Source of the DNA: Acanthaster planci
Lineage: Eukaryota > Echinodermata > Asteroidea > Valvatida > Acanthasteridae
NCBI RefSeq assembly: GCF_001949145.1
Contig: NW_019091362.1
Span: 4,768,931-4,832,930 of the forward strand
Direction of reading: 5' to 3'
DNA: 64,000 nt
This document shows, in pieces, positions 9,401 through 22,900 of the stretch; the stretch's first letter is position 1; the number at the start of each line of letters is the position of its first letter. The notes beneath the pieces were generated by a model, which was given only the letters and a program-made list of their open reading frames with translations, ran no database searches and was not told where the DNA came from. The translations under genes and the position numbers were made by a program.

Positions 9401-12400
9401 TGATACGCGATTCAGATGCAACTATGCAACTAAACAGTGTAATGTCATCATAACAACATTATTATGGTACACCGAGGGAAAACACTCAAATTTAGGTTCA
9501 GACAGAACAAGGAATCTACAAACCGGTATTATAAGGAGCAAAATGGACGTGCGTGCTTTTTGTGGGAATGTACTGTCTGGGGCTCACTCACAATCTACCA
9601 ACTCTATTTAGAAAAATATCAGCCGAAAATCCTCCCCTAAAACACACAAATAGGCCTATAGTCGCGCTCACGGAAGTCTTGAACTGTGCTAACCTGCACG
9701 TTAAACAAATTCCATCCAATGAGGGCTCGAAGCGTAAAAAACGAAGTTCCAGATGAGACCAGGCAGAAGGTGACATGAATCAATGATATTAATAAAACTA
9801 TGGGTTAATTCTAATTATTTATGCAGACAAAAATTATAAGACACACAAGTCAAGTAAAATCTATTTCTGCGGCTCATTTTAATACAGCTTCCTGTGTTGC
9901 GGTAACTTTGTTGCTCTGTAGAACACGAAAAAAGTCAAACCGAAGCTATGGCAACTGTGAATGTTTAATCCCAGTTCAATCTATTCACAAAGTTATAACA
10001 CATAAAATATCAATAAGTGGTGAAAAAAATCGAGAGGAATTGTTTGCTAGTTCCAAGTTTTAAATGGTTAGCAAATACAGAATTGATTCCAACAGAACCA
10101 AAATATAGATGAGCTCTGTAGATTTAGGCTTCCTACAAATGTAATCGGCAGTTGACATGATCAATTCAACAAAACACAGGGAATACTAAATAGGCCACTT
10201 GCAGCCTTTTCTTTGTCCAAAAGAACAGTATTATGCAACAAAATTCTAATGAAACATCAACATTGGTGCTTAAAAATACAAGAAGGGCCCATAGCACCAC
10301 GCGCAATCATTTCTTTATAGTTGTCTTAACATTCCACGAAATACACGGATGCTATACAGTTGCGGTGACATGCCGTAAAATTGAACAGCCTTCACCTGAG
10401 GTAAGTACTTTAAATTGCGAGCACAGAATACATCAGGTAGCCACTTAGAAATACCACAGAACCCCAGCATCCGTGGTATATCTCCCTACCGACAGGAGAT
10501 AACAGGGCCGGTATCACTGTCACCTTGCGATCAAGATCGATCAAGCGACACAAACTGTCCAGTTGACATTTCATGGTCTGCGAGCACCTCTGGGTGTTGT
10601 CTACAGCACAACAGTCTGGTTTCAAGAGACCTGTAACCAGAACGACTTTGCATTATGCGGAAACAGGGTATATGAATGTACGGGCGAGTATATATCCACA
10701 CTGCCACAAATGACCAGTTTACATGGTTTAAGACGGCCGCTTTCTTTGTCCACTCTAAGATCCCAAGTTTTGCCTTGACAATAAAAAGGAATTTCCCCCG
10801 AATAACCCTCAACATTAAAAGTGATAATTACTCCTATAATACAACACTGTGTCTGAACATTCTTTGATGCTATCGCCATTGTCCAAAAATACTTGTAAGT
10901 AGGCATACCATTGTATGTCATCATGGCCTCTATTATAATCAGAGACATGACTTTAACCAGTATCAACGTCCCTCTAAAAGTTAAACTAACCATTGGCAGT
11001 TTCAACGAACAAAATCTAAAACAATTGCACGATTAATTACTGTTTAAACCATGTAGAATTATCACTAATAGATACATGTACATGTGTATCACACTAAAGC
11101 ATATAAGACAGAGATACATATGTGCAGATATACATGTGCATCCAAGTCAGCACGTAAGCGAATTACAGAGTTGTTCAAACGTAACATTAATGATATGCCG
11201 GAAAACTGAATGGTGATGTGTATTACGTCAAGTTCAGGGGAGACGCAAGCACCATACTGGTGTACCTTTATCTAACTACCTGAAAGTGTGAAACAAAGCC
11301 TCCGAGTGTATTATGTGGACACAGAGATACTAGGACCCAAAATCGATATCCCTAGTTTTACACCCCCCCCCCATTTGTGCAGTGCAGACAGTACATGTAT
11401 ATATCATCACTACGGCGCAATATCTCACCAACTTCACAGATTACACGTGTCAAAAGCACGCCTGAATGCTGCTCTTCACTTATTTCATCATTGGTTTCTC
11501 TACAGTGGTGTATCACACACACTGACAAAGGAACCGTCCGAAATGAGGAGTAAGCCTACTGGTGGAAGATTACGAGTTCTGTTTAGGCCAATAAGCAGAT
11601 TCCTGAAGGCAACATATAACTACTTTCATTTTAGGCTTTTTTCTTTCTATGAAGACATTACAAATACTGTCACGTTTATCGAGCCGAGATTTACCTACTG
11701 CATATTCTTTCACATGGTCAACAATTTTGATTTTTGGATTGGGCGCTGTAATAAGCATACTCCAGATAATTTCATTTAACACATTTGTCTTACTTTTTGG
11801 GAAAATACGAGAAATGCTTTTATAACCTTTAAAGTTGTTTTCCACAATGAACATACAAGAAGTTGATTTTTCCACAATGTAGATACTACACCAGGGAACA
11901 GGTTGTTACATCTTTTTTTTTTCAATTTGAACTTTACTGCTAAACCTTACAAGCAATGCCGCCTTAACTATTCGCTGCACTGAACAGTACCAGCAATGAG
12001 CCATATGGAATGAACATTGTAAAGATTATTTTAAATTTGTCCTCAGCTACTGAAAAACAACAATGTAAATAAACTGGTCAACAGTTATAAAAAATTTGTA
12101 GATTTTTACAAACTATGTTAATATAAACACATATACAATGATAGGCTAAATACATTGTGTAATTTCACATTCTCATGTGGAATAAAAGAAACTATATTTT
12201 TCCTGATAGACAGAAGACTTAATAAAAAGGTGATTTGCGGGAAAAACTGACAGTAAACTGGCTCTTCCTTTTTCGTGAAGATTAAAATGACAGATTTCTT
12301 GAACACAGATTTGGAACCTTTCTCACAACATGAAAATACAACCGTAACAGCAATTGACGCCTTTTGTCATCAGCTAAAATATAAGCAATACTTGTAAAGC

Positions 12401-13507
12401 TGACAGACTGAAAGAGCAACATTTGAGTTAAATTCAAGACAAAAGTCTGCTAGGGACATTTTAATGAAACTTTAAACACCTTGACCGTAACTGGAGAATT
12501 TGGTCCTACTTCTTGAGAGAAGGCAGATTAAACTGACTACAGTAAACACTTGACTGCTTTGGATGGCGCTGCCCCCAAACTGGGGCACTGGTGACTTATA
12601 AGTTCTTCCACATTAATGACAGGCTCGCATATTTGGTTTGAAAAGTAATGTTTCTGTATAAAACAAAAATTGTTGTAACACCACATCATCCACATTCAAA
12701 AGCCTAACAGGAGACAAAGATAAACTGGGTGGTGGCATCCCGTGGCAAATCGGGAACAAGAAAATGTATATATAGCACCAACAGTGGGAAGCAGAGTTCC
12801 ATTTGAGTAATTTCTGAGTATTTTTTACTCACACATACTGAGCCGTTTATTAGGAACACAGCAGATGGAGTTTACAAGACAAGAAAGTTGGGACTTTGGA
12901 TGCATAATACTCTGCGATTAAACTTTGGGGTAGAAGCACTCGAAAAGTTCGAAAAAGTCCTCGGCAACTACTTAAAAAAATTGCTATGTGTTGGTAAGCA
13001 TTTTACTGTCTAATGTCTGCATTATCTAGATCATCCATACCAAACCGTCTTACAATCTGGCAGTACACTTGTTACTTAGACAGCACATTACATGACCATA
13101 TTCTAATTAGTGGGAAGGTACAGGGTTTCAGATTCTCCTCCTTGCTACAATTCAAGTAAAGTGGCCCAGCAGAATGAACACAGTGAGAGGAACAAAGACG
13201 GAAATAAATAGCAGTCAGGGATGTATACTCATAGCATGTGATGGCGTTCTAGTCTGTAGCATTGAAATAGGGGGTTTGGGTAGCCCAGGCCAAGTACACA
13301 CTGAGGTAGACGTGTCCTGCCTCCCTTAATTCAAGCAAATGTACACTCTGTTGTGAGCAGGCCCTGGGGGGCAGGGGAAAGTATGCCATCAGAACACAGG
13401 TGGCTATCTTTGATGAGCAAGGGCTTTCAAAATGTCAAGCCAGGCAGTTAGAGTAATGTGGTATAAAAATCACTTCAAGTCAGGAAAAGGGGGAACACTC
13501 TTGTAAG
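9400..13507. other. Intergenic DNA between the ankyrin gene and the ORP gene
   Basis: About 4 kb with no supported exon. An open frame at 11288-11779 has no splice borders, domain-like sequence or codon bias. A few TACATGTA words occur (about 11064-11135). The left part may carry distal promoter sequence of the ankyrin gene and the right part extended 3' UTR of the ORP gene. Confidence 0.5.
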
Positions 13508-13513
13508 TTTATT
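13508..13513 (-). terminator. Candidate polyadenylation signal of the ORP gene
   Basis: Minus-strand AATAAA about 310 bases after the stop codon at 13826-13824. Another AATAAA further downstream (12846-12851) is possible, so 3' UTR length is uncertain. Confidence 0.4.
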
Positions 13514-13823
13514 CCTTGCAGCTGGAAAAAAAAAGCAAAGTGATCAGCATCAATCTTGTTTCTTAGACCACCAAACTGTTTTTTTTCCTCTCTCTCTGCT
13601 ATCTCTGGGGTCTCCACAACTCTGGGGAGGCTGAGTCATGGCAAGGGCCACAAACTTATCAGTAGTGGCCTTTTGTGATAATCTGGACTACAAGAACGTT
13701 GCGTCGGTCATGTTCTTGCAATCTGGGACACCAGAGCCCTGTCACAGTCAGCAGTTTGCTGAAGCACACACATCCCACACACGGCGGCGGACATAATAAC
13801 CATATGGTTGGGAGTTGCCGTGG

Positions 13824-13929
13824 CTACCAGAGCTCGGTAGTGCTCAAGTTTTTGAAGCCAGGATCCCGTCTCAAGTCCCAGTAATCATTCTTGAAGATGC
13901 ACACTTCTTTGCCATTTTCCTTGGTGAAT
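13824..13929 (-). CDS. OSBPL6: ORP coding exon 22 and stop (residues 920-954)
   Basis: It starts after GTGGACAG and codes [16 protein letters not shown] and a final Glu-Leu-Trp, then TAG at 13826-13824. The Trp-final C-terminus is typical of ORP3/6/7. Confidence 0.95.
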
Positions 13930-16900
13930 CTGTCCACAAAAAATAAACAAAATACATATAAGAAAAAACACTACTCAAACTGGGTGCTTCCGGCTGCCAA
14001 ATTAGATGGCTCTGGCCAGCAACATAACAAGCCTCTATGGGAAAAAGATTTAGCCACAAGCTATCGGCTCTTAACAGACATGTACTAATTGCTAGCTCTA
14101 GCAACATAATCCGGAGTCCAGACAAAGGCCTCCACTGTTCTCTTTAGCTCTTGAGACTAAATTACCCACCTATAACTTGGCCATGCTTGCTATAAAAGAA
14201 ATCAGGTTCCACAGTGCTTCATAACCTGTTAAAAATTCATGCCTTTAAACATGGAGGCCGAGTGGTAGCTCTTCCTACCTGAAGAACCGCGGTTCATAGT
14301 CCATGTTCTGCTCCTCCCTCCATTTCCGACGCTCCCTCTGTAAAGACTCCAGTCTCTGCTTCTCCCGCTCTGCACTGATGACATCACCGTCTTCAAGCTT
14401 CCTGCATGGATACCAGTGATGATGGAAAGTGTGTCATGAAATGTTCCAGGACTATGTATGATCATTAACTATGACCCTCGTCAATGAAATTCCCAAGTAA
14501 GAGTGCCATTGGGTGCCATTGACCATTTTCTACCATTTTTCATGTACACATAGGTTTCTCAAACGTCATTTGCTTTTGTACACATTCAGCTAAAAATTGG
14601 TCGTGCGCACAGTAGTCATTCATCGAATAATGAGGGTCAATTTAAGTCTTTACTCTGTTTGCAATCTGAACGTATTACTCAAGTGATGTATACAGTATAA
14701 GCAGGGAAGCATGAAGAATTTAAGTGTACACCATATGGCTAGTGTATTATAAAAGAATGTTTTATCGCTAGAAAAAAATTGTACACCCATCAGGTATCGT
14801 AAGTCCACTGATACATGCTTCACTGCAAATCTGTCAGTGCACTTTCCTAAACATGTTTCATTGTTTTGAAAATAGACAGCAGTGTTTATTGCTATGTCTG
14901 AAAAGTAAAAGTTATCAGGCTCATGCAAATTGAAGTCCTTAGAATATGGTAATAGTTTTTGTTGAAAGATTCTCGAAGGGAGACACTCTAGTTTTTTGGC
15001 AGTGCAAAAGCTAAATTGCTCAAGGAAAATGACGTCTTACCTTTGATCCGGCCTGAGCCTGGAATCTGTGGCTGGTAGTAGGTGCCTTGTGTATGGATCC
15101 AACTCATTCAGCTCAATAGCAAACCGTGTGAAGCCATAGTACATGCTGTGGTTCTCCGGCATAGACCCTGCAAAACAAGAACGAGACTTGGGTGCACGGA
15201 CATGTACCAGTGCTGTGGTCGAGTCTATCCCAAGGCCCCTTCACAAGTCCAGTCACAGGTACATGTACATTTGTAGCTCGGATTAAACAGTGGCAAAAGA
15301 GTGCTTTTGTCGCTATTCTTGTGCGACTTGGCTCAAAACTTGGTGATCTGTGATGAACTTGTGATGGACTTGCAAGGACTTGTGATGGACTTGCAAGGAC
15401 TTGTAATGGACTTGTAAGGACTTCTGATGGACTTGTAAGGACTTGTGATGGACTTGAGAATAACACGACTGGTTACTCAATACTGATGGCACTTGTATAC
15501 ACATAAGTGCAGCTGTAATGTACACCCTTGACTACCTATTCAACCTTAAAAGAGCCAGGATTTCGAAGTTCCTCACATTCGCATTAACACTTCTGAATTC
15601 GGCGGTCCAATGATTATTTTTGACTTTATGTAGATGTAATTCTCTTGAAGCTTGTGAATCAAGATTTTTTATAATGCCCATCTCATGAGAAAATTTATCT
15701 TGAAAATCTGCGAAGCGGTTGATTTATTTGTGAAAAAATGTGTCAAAGCGCAGGTACAAATTTTGCTGCATGGACTAGACATAAGCAGCGAGTGCCTGTG
15801 TGGTTTAAGTAACGTACGTGCCAACTAACTTTCAAAAATTTCACCAGCCAATGCCAGGTGACGGCTGCTTGTGCAAAACTCTTTCAAGCAGCAGAAGGAA
15901 CCGTTGTACTAAAATGAATGACCGAGACTGACATCTTGGCTACGCAGGACAAGCTTGTTTTCCTTGCTCATGTGCTCGGCTGCAGTAAACCAATCAGAAA
16001 GCTCAAGCACTAAGAGCAGTGACAACCGATCACAGTGTAAAAATGACCGACTCACCGGTACGCCATATGCATTTGGCCGAGGCCGACCGTCCACAGTAGA
16101 TGCCCTCATTCCACTTGCCAAAGAGTTCATGGACCACCTGACCATCATCTGTGATCAACCCATGGACTTCGTGCCTCCTGTTACTCCAGTAACTTGCCTG
16201 TGGTTATTTGTGAGAGGAGAAAAACACTCAACTCCCGCACCTTAGTGAGCATGCATAGAAAAACAAGGGGGCTGTTTGCTTTAAGTGGATTGGGATCTCG
16301 GTCAATGGTCCCAACCTCTTGTTCGCTTCATCCATTAGGTGGATCCTGGTGCCAGTGAATCAATGACGGATCACTGATCGAGATCGGGATCTGTACGGAA
16401 ACAACCAGGCTGATAACTCTACGTGCACCTACTATCTACATCATCAACCTTTGGACTAATGCCAAATTCTCTTTCCTAAAGGTCGCGACAGGCAGATCTT
16501 TCTGAATGCTGATTAAAATGGTGGGCCTTCCCGATCAGGCATAGTGGAGGGAGGGAGCAACATGTCATGATTTTTTCTCGAGTCAACTTTTTGTGCAGAA
16601 AGGGGGTGGATTTCAAAACCATTTTGGAATGTTAAACCTAATGAAAACACCGCATTAAGAAGTGCCCCTTTTCACAGCAAGAAGTAACAGCAAACAGTTT
16701 TATTCTTCGAGGCTGACAGACCCCCTTTTGTCTGGTTCTGGACACCATGGACAAAAACACTACTTAAACTTTACCTGCGTCTCTAAATGTACCTTACATG
16801 AATTCAAGATCACATGCTCAGAAGCCAACTATGAATGGAATGGTTTTCTCTGCAGATGTTGGACCAACCATACCTTGGTGAAGGTCAGCTTGCAGATGAT

Positions 16901-19900
16901 GCGACCGTTTGTGATGAGGCATTCACCATAGTGGTCTAACCATCGCTCACCGCTCAGTATATTGTGCACACAGCTGGTCACCTTGTTGTACTTGTAGTTA
17001 TCATTGTATCTGTTGAGAAAACAAACTTAAAATCAGTGACAATTAATGTTGATACTAACATGCCCAACAGGGGTCCACAGAGTGATGGGGATGTACATGT
17101 ATTATAATATGTCCGAGATTACACTGACCCTTTTCACACTTGCGTCGGAAGAAGACAACTTAATTTGACAGGTACGAGAATCATCCGTGAAGTATGACAA
17201 CTTTATTACACCTTTATTTTCACAGGATTTACATGTAAGTCGCTTATTGCTTCCAGGGCTCATATCTCACTGGACAATGTGAAACCTCGACATGTCAAAA
17301 CTTACTATTCTTTTGGCATCGTTTGAGAATTTCACAATCTTCCTGGGCAATGTGGGACCTTCATACCTTGGGATTCTGATGTTGATGGTCCCAGCTGGGA
17401 TGATCTCCATGGACTTGCCCCAGAACTTGGTCTTGATGCGGACTTCCTGGGTGTAGATGAAGTTCTTACTCTCGCAATGACATGCTGAGATGGGAGGATG
17501 GTGTGACACCTGCCAAGAGGAAGCAGGTTAACAACACTCACTCTGCACATATCTCACACCCTGCACACCGCCATGTGAGTGACCAAATGTGACCAATCTG
17601 TACTCAAACTGTGACCAATGAGCAAACTTTGGTAAATACAAAACAGCAACGTTGTTGGAGAACAAGGCCCCTGAAATCAAGTCAGTTCGAGTGTGTTGAG
17701 TGCTTGTGAGTTGACATACGGCTGCATTCAGATGGTCAACTTTGTATGCATGTAGTGATGTTAAAAAATGCTGCTAGAACACCATACAGGCTCATCTGTA
17801 GTAATAACTCTCTGTTCACATCCAGCCATGTGGGACTATGGATGGTCACAAATACTTGACTAATAAACTTTTCCTTACGCTTAAGCAAGTAACATCTTGT
17901 ACATCATAGCTCCTGTTGAAACTTCACGTAACTCTAATATGAAAGTATGCCATAGCAAAAGAGTGCACTACAGGGACAAGATCAAATACAAGTACTTCTG
18001 TGTATCGATAAGAATCGATACAGAAGAAAAGCAGACTTCATGACTTTGCAGAGATTTAAGCAATCTCTTCAGAAGGCGGTGACAACTGCATCTGGACAGG
18101 ACAATTGACATTGAATTACAAAATCCTTCAGCTCATTACCAGTACACGTATACGTATCTTGCAGATCAATCACACAAACAGCCCACTAAGATGTGTGTTG
18201 TACATAACATGTATTTGTGTGGGCTTCCATGTTTCCACTTGAAATTCAGTCACATTTTATACATAAACTTACTCCATGCATCATCACCTCTCTGTACATT
18301 GTACAAGTAACACCACATTAAGCTAAGGGTCCCGTGGTTTTACCCCAAACGCATTATCTCCCTTGTATTGTGATTATTAGTTTTATCATGGCACTTTGTT
18401 AATTACCAAGTGGTGTGCATTTCCTTAATGCGCTGGTACATTGTCATTCTGTCAAAACATCACTGCTTGCCAACTGATCGTACCGGTATCTAAAAACAAA
18501 GCTTGAAATCACCAGCGCAGGGAGCACAGCCCAGGTATTTGTGATGAAGCCCTTCGTGCACATGGCATGTCTTGCTCTGAGAAATCACATCAAACTGCTG
18601 CGTTCCTACAACACCCGATTTGTTGGACCTGTACGAGGTTACTTAATGCCCACACTGGACTCAATGAAAAGTCACCCGAACTCTGAACTCTGGTATCAAA
18701 ACAGACAGAGCTCAAGTGTGCAATGTTTCCCACCTGCTCCGCTACAAATCGAAAGCCCTTGTCTTCCCGCACACACTCGTAGGTCTCCCCAAGCAGTGGG
18801 TTGAACGGTTTGGTGCCAGCACGGAAGTACGTGGAGGCGTAGCTGGAGACGGCAAAGGATGCCACGTAGACCATTCTCTTGCAGGGGTCGTCTGTCTCAG
18901 CTGCCTTGTCCAGCAGCTCACTGTACTCCAGCTCCTCTGCCAAGACCTAGTTTGAAGGAACAGGCAAGTTCAGGCAACAGGTTCAAGGAGCAATTTCTGT
19001 GGCAATTAGCAACCGGGAAGTGGGATAGCACACATAATCTTGAAAAAGCCTTTCTTTTTTTCCCCAAACAATGCTTCACACACAAGAAGAGACATGATCT
19101 GCTCAACAAAAAACAAGTTACAATGTTTGGTACTTGCAATCTGTGTACATTGGTCGGGATTCATTGTCAACTGGAAAACAGACTTTGGTTGAAGTCCAAT
19201 TTTACTTGATTGATTTTTTTTACTTCAGTCCAAACACTTGTGAAACCAGTATTCTCTTTAAAGACGAGTGCAGCATACCAGTAAAATGTTGAGGATGACT
19301 AGGTGCTTTTCAGAATGCCACCATTAAACAGTTCATTCCATGGTTTTACTGCAAATCTCTCATTGATATTCAGTTGTTTTTGCCGAGTCATTTTGCACAT
19401 TCACATACCGGTATCATGGCTAGTTCATACTTGACGCAAAAGCAAACAAAAATGCCAAATTGTGGCATTGGATCAAATATTCCAAATATGAATTTGCAAT
19501 AGTTGAACATATTTCCATTCAAGCAAATTTCGCTGCAAATCTTTTGTGACGTCAAATGTGCTATGCTTTCGTGCTCATCTTAATACAAACTAACTCACAG
19601 TACTTGTCCACTTAAACAGCTGCAGGAAATTTGGCTCGGGCCTTTTGGGCTATCCTGCCCCCTTCCTACTGTACAAGTACCTGCAGCATGCTGAGGGGCT
19701 CGTTCAGTGCCACCGGCATGGAGATCTTGGACAGGTCCTTGCCGATATTCTTCTTGAGGATATTCCAGAGGCTCAGGCCGCTGGTGTCAGGCTGGGGAGC
19801 TGGGAGCTGCGTCCTGCGTCCCGTCTGTGACTTGCCTAAGCCCTCCGAGTCTTCTTCCTCCACTGTGGATGGAATCAAATGGAGACACATCAAGTGAACT

Positions 19901-22900
19901 TGAAGCCAAAAAAGACCCAGTTAGCACAGGCACCTTCAATAGATATAGCAGTAACTTGGAAACCCCAACTCAATGGTTAACAATTTCACAGTTCAGATGA
20001 TACACTTGAAGTAATTTACGGTAACTTTCCCCCACCATAATAAAAACCTCAACCGCATTTTCAACAGTTTGATCCAACAAGTCCAAAGAAAGTACACATA
20101 CATGTACATGTTCCACACACCGGTACAGATGTACGGTAGGCCTACATGTAGATGTATGAGGATGTTTGCACAGGTGTATGATTACTCTTACATGTACCGG
20201 TACAAATCGGTGCATGTTCAAGATCTGCACACTTGTTTCAAATCTTAACGAGTATTCAATTAAAATTGAGGACACACTTGAAGCACTCTGGGCTGTTTTC
20301 AATACTCTGCAGACATATTATGTACTTGGCATGAAAACAAATGAAGCACGCATGCACATCAAGTTCCAGTTACATGCGCATGTGCTTGTTTGAAGATGTG
20401 TAGCGGTAATTACATGTACATGTACAGGCAGAGAGACAATGGAACCACACACTGGAGGACATATCATCAATCTGTCACTTGATGACATCAGTGCATATAC
20501 ATGTACATGAAGCACTATCATGTGGTTGATTATGTACGGTCAACTTCATGTATTTTCTCTCATTTTGCTTAAAAGTAATGTTTGAAAATGTAGCATGCTG
20601 CTATTTAGGCACATCCTATCATCTTCAGCTGCGAGCTCAATACAGGAGACCTTCATGCATGATTTGAGTTAATTTCCTCAGCAGAGTGCACAGATTCATA
20701 TGCTGGTTAATAGAAAGATGAGACCACCCATACACACAGAGCTGTGTGGACACTGTGGGTTGCCAATCCTTTGGCAGTCGTCTTGGCAGTCGTGGATAAA
20801 ACCCAATCAAAAGAGCTAATTCCTCTGAATAAGCCTGCATCCCCTCACTGATTTGCTCTGGGCACTAGCCACTCCATCAAGGGTGACACACAGAAGCAGG
20901 GGATAAAATGGAAAGACATTTGCACTCTGCATCTGCTGCCAATATGCAAACACTCTGCAGACTGGCCTAATTACTCCTCTATATTCTGCACCAACAACTA
21001 TTTACTATACATGTACCTGTACATGTGGACTGGTGCTTTAGGGGAGAATGGAGATTGCTGCCTTGTTGAAAACAATTAAACAAACACCCCAACAACCCAA
21101 CAAACAAAAACATAACTCCCCTCCCCTCTGCTCTTCCCATATTTTTCCCATCCTCCTGCCAAAACCCTCTAAACAGACACGTATGTACATGTACATGATA
21201 CAAAAAACATGGGAACAAAACACATCTGATTCTTGCCCTGGCCTGGGTGTTGATCCTCTCATGCAAGTCTTAGCATGATGAGATAGGTCAATTACACGGA
21301 CCGACAAACACTGTGTGGAGCACGGGGCAAATTGACTGACAGGAAATTGCAAACCCTGGCCTGCGACACAACCATGATTAAAAAAGGCTTTGTCATGAGA
21401 AATAGCCACGTCAAGGACTTGTTCACAGTTACGTACATGTACATGTAAGTTACAAAACTTCAGAACGGGTGTCAACAACTCAATTACATGCTTCAATTAA
21501 GCGCTCAGTAATCCATTTTGGGGAAAGAATGTGCATGTGCCTGGGTGACTGAAATGCAATACAAACATGTCACAATTTTGTTCAAAGAGGACAAAAAAGT
21601 TTTCCAAAAGCCCTTCCAAAAAATTACAATTTTGAACAACATGACTTTCGATTTCCCACCCCAAAATGGTTAAATAACAAAAATTCTGTATGAACCGCTG
21701 TTGTAAAAATATCCAATGAATCGAAGAAGGAAGCCAAAGATCACAACTTTTGAATTCTTGTGCAAATGAACACAGACAGACACATACTGGTTAAGTTTGA
21801 TTCTGAAAAGATATTACCAGGTCCTTCAATTTACCGAGTGAACAATTAGCAGTTTTGGATGACCAGTTATTTTTTATATCATGAAACATGTTCATATGTG
21901 TACACATGTCTTTTACGTGTTATTTTTTACCTACACAGGGATTTTACGTGTAGCAGGTGAACATGTGCTACAACGTACAAATATAGTACATGTGCTACAA
22001 TATACATGTACTAGTACATGAAATGATAGATACATGTACATACATGTCAAGCTTTCTTCCAAAAACTGTATTCTGAATGGGGAAACTACCTGTGTAGTTC
22101 CAAGGGAGACAAACAATATACCGGCACACACGCTAGATGTCCATGTGGGTATATGTTTTAAGCTTGTAATATTTCCAAGTTCGCGGTCCACATAATGTCA
22201 AGGCTACATGTGCCCAGCCTCATACATGTATATGTACATACGCAGGCGTGAGTAAAGTTGTTGACGGTCTACATGTAATTCCCTCAAGTAAAGCCTCCCT
22301 GCAGTGGTACTGGACATAGGAATTCATAATGGGACAAGTTGACCTCTAATGAGTCTAATTTCCATCCCTGCAATCAAATTAACTCTTTATAGTTAAGTTA
22401 GCTTTGATTTCTGGTTTGAATCACTCAAGTGATGAATGAAAAACATAAACAAAACAAATAAGAAATAAAACAAAAGGAAAAGAGCCCACAAGACTAACAC
22501 AAAAAGCCCCCCCCAAAAAAAACCACCCAGATATACAATTAACATGTACATGTATATGCATGTAGTGTTTGTATTTCGGAAGCATGCACGTGACATCTCT
22601 ACTTTTATTGATCAAGTTGATGAGTTGATGTAAATGTACGTAACGTAGGACACCTCAGTCGTCAAGCATATTTCCTTTAGAGAATGAATAAGAGGTTCTG
22701 GTCCATTTTTATTATATACATTCATGCATAAACTCTTTTGTTTAGGATGATCACTGGTGAACTTGTAAAAAGTACTGTTCACCACTGTATACCGTACATT
22801 ACATTACATAAACACTGCATGACAGATAAATTACTTGAACCTCTCCCACATCATTTTGTCTTGCCCGTGTCGGGCACACACTGCCCGCAATTGCAACCTC

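Noticed and set aside
11288-11779. 163-codon plus-strand open frame
   Set aside because: No splice borders, no domain-like sequence, and AT-rich codon use like the surrounding intergenic DNA.
15113-15466. Minus-strand frame with a seven-residue Ser/Pro/Gln/Val repeat
   Set aside because: It is a translation of the intronic 21-bp minisatellite and reads through a real ORP exon in the wrong frame.
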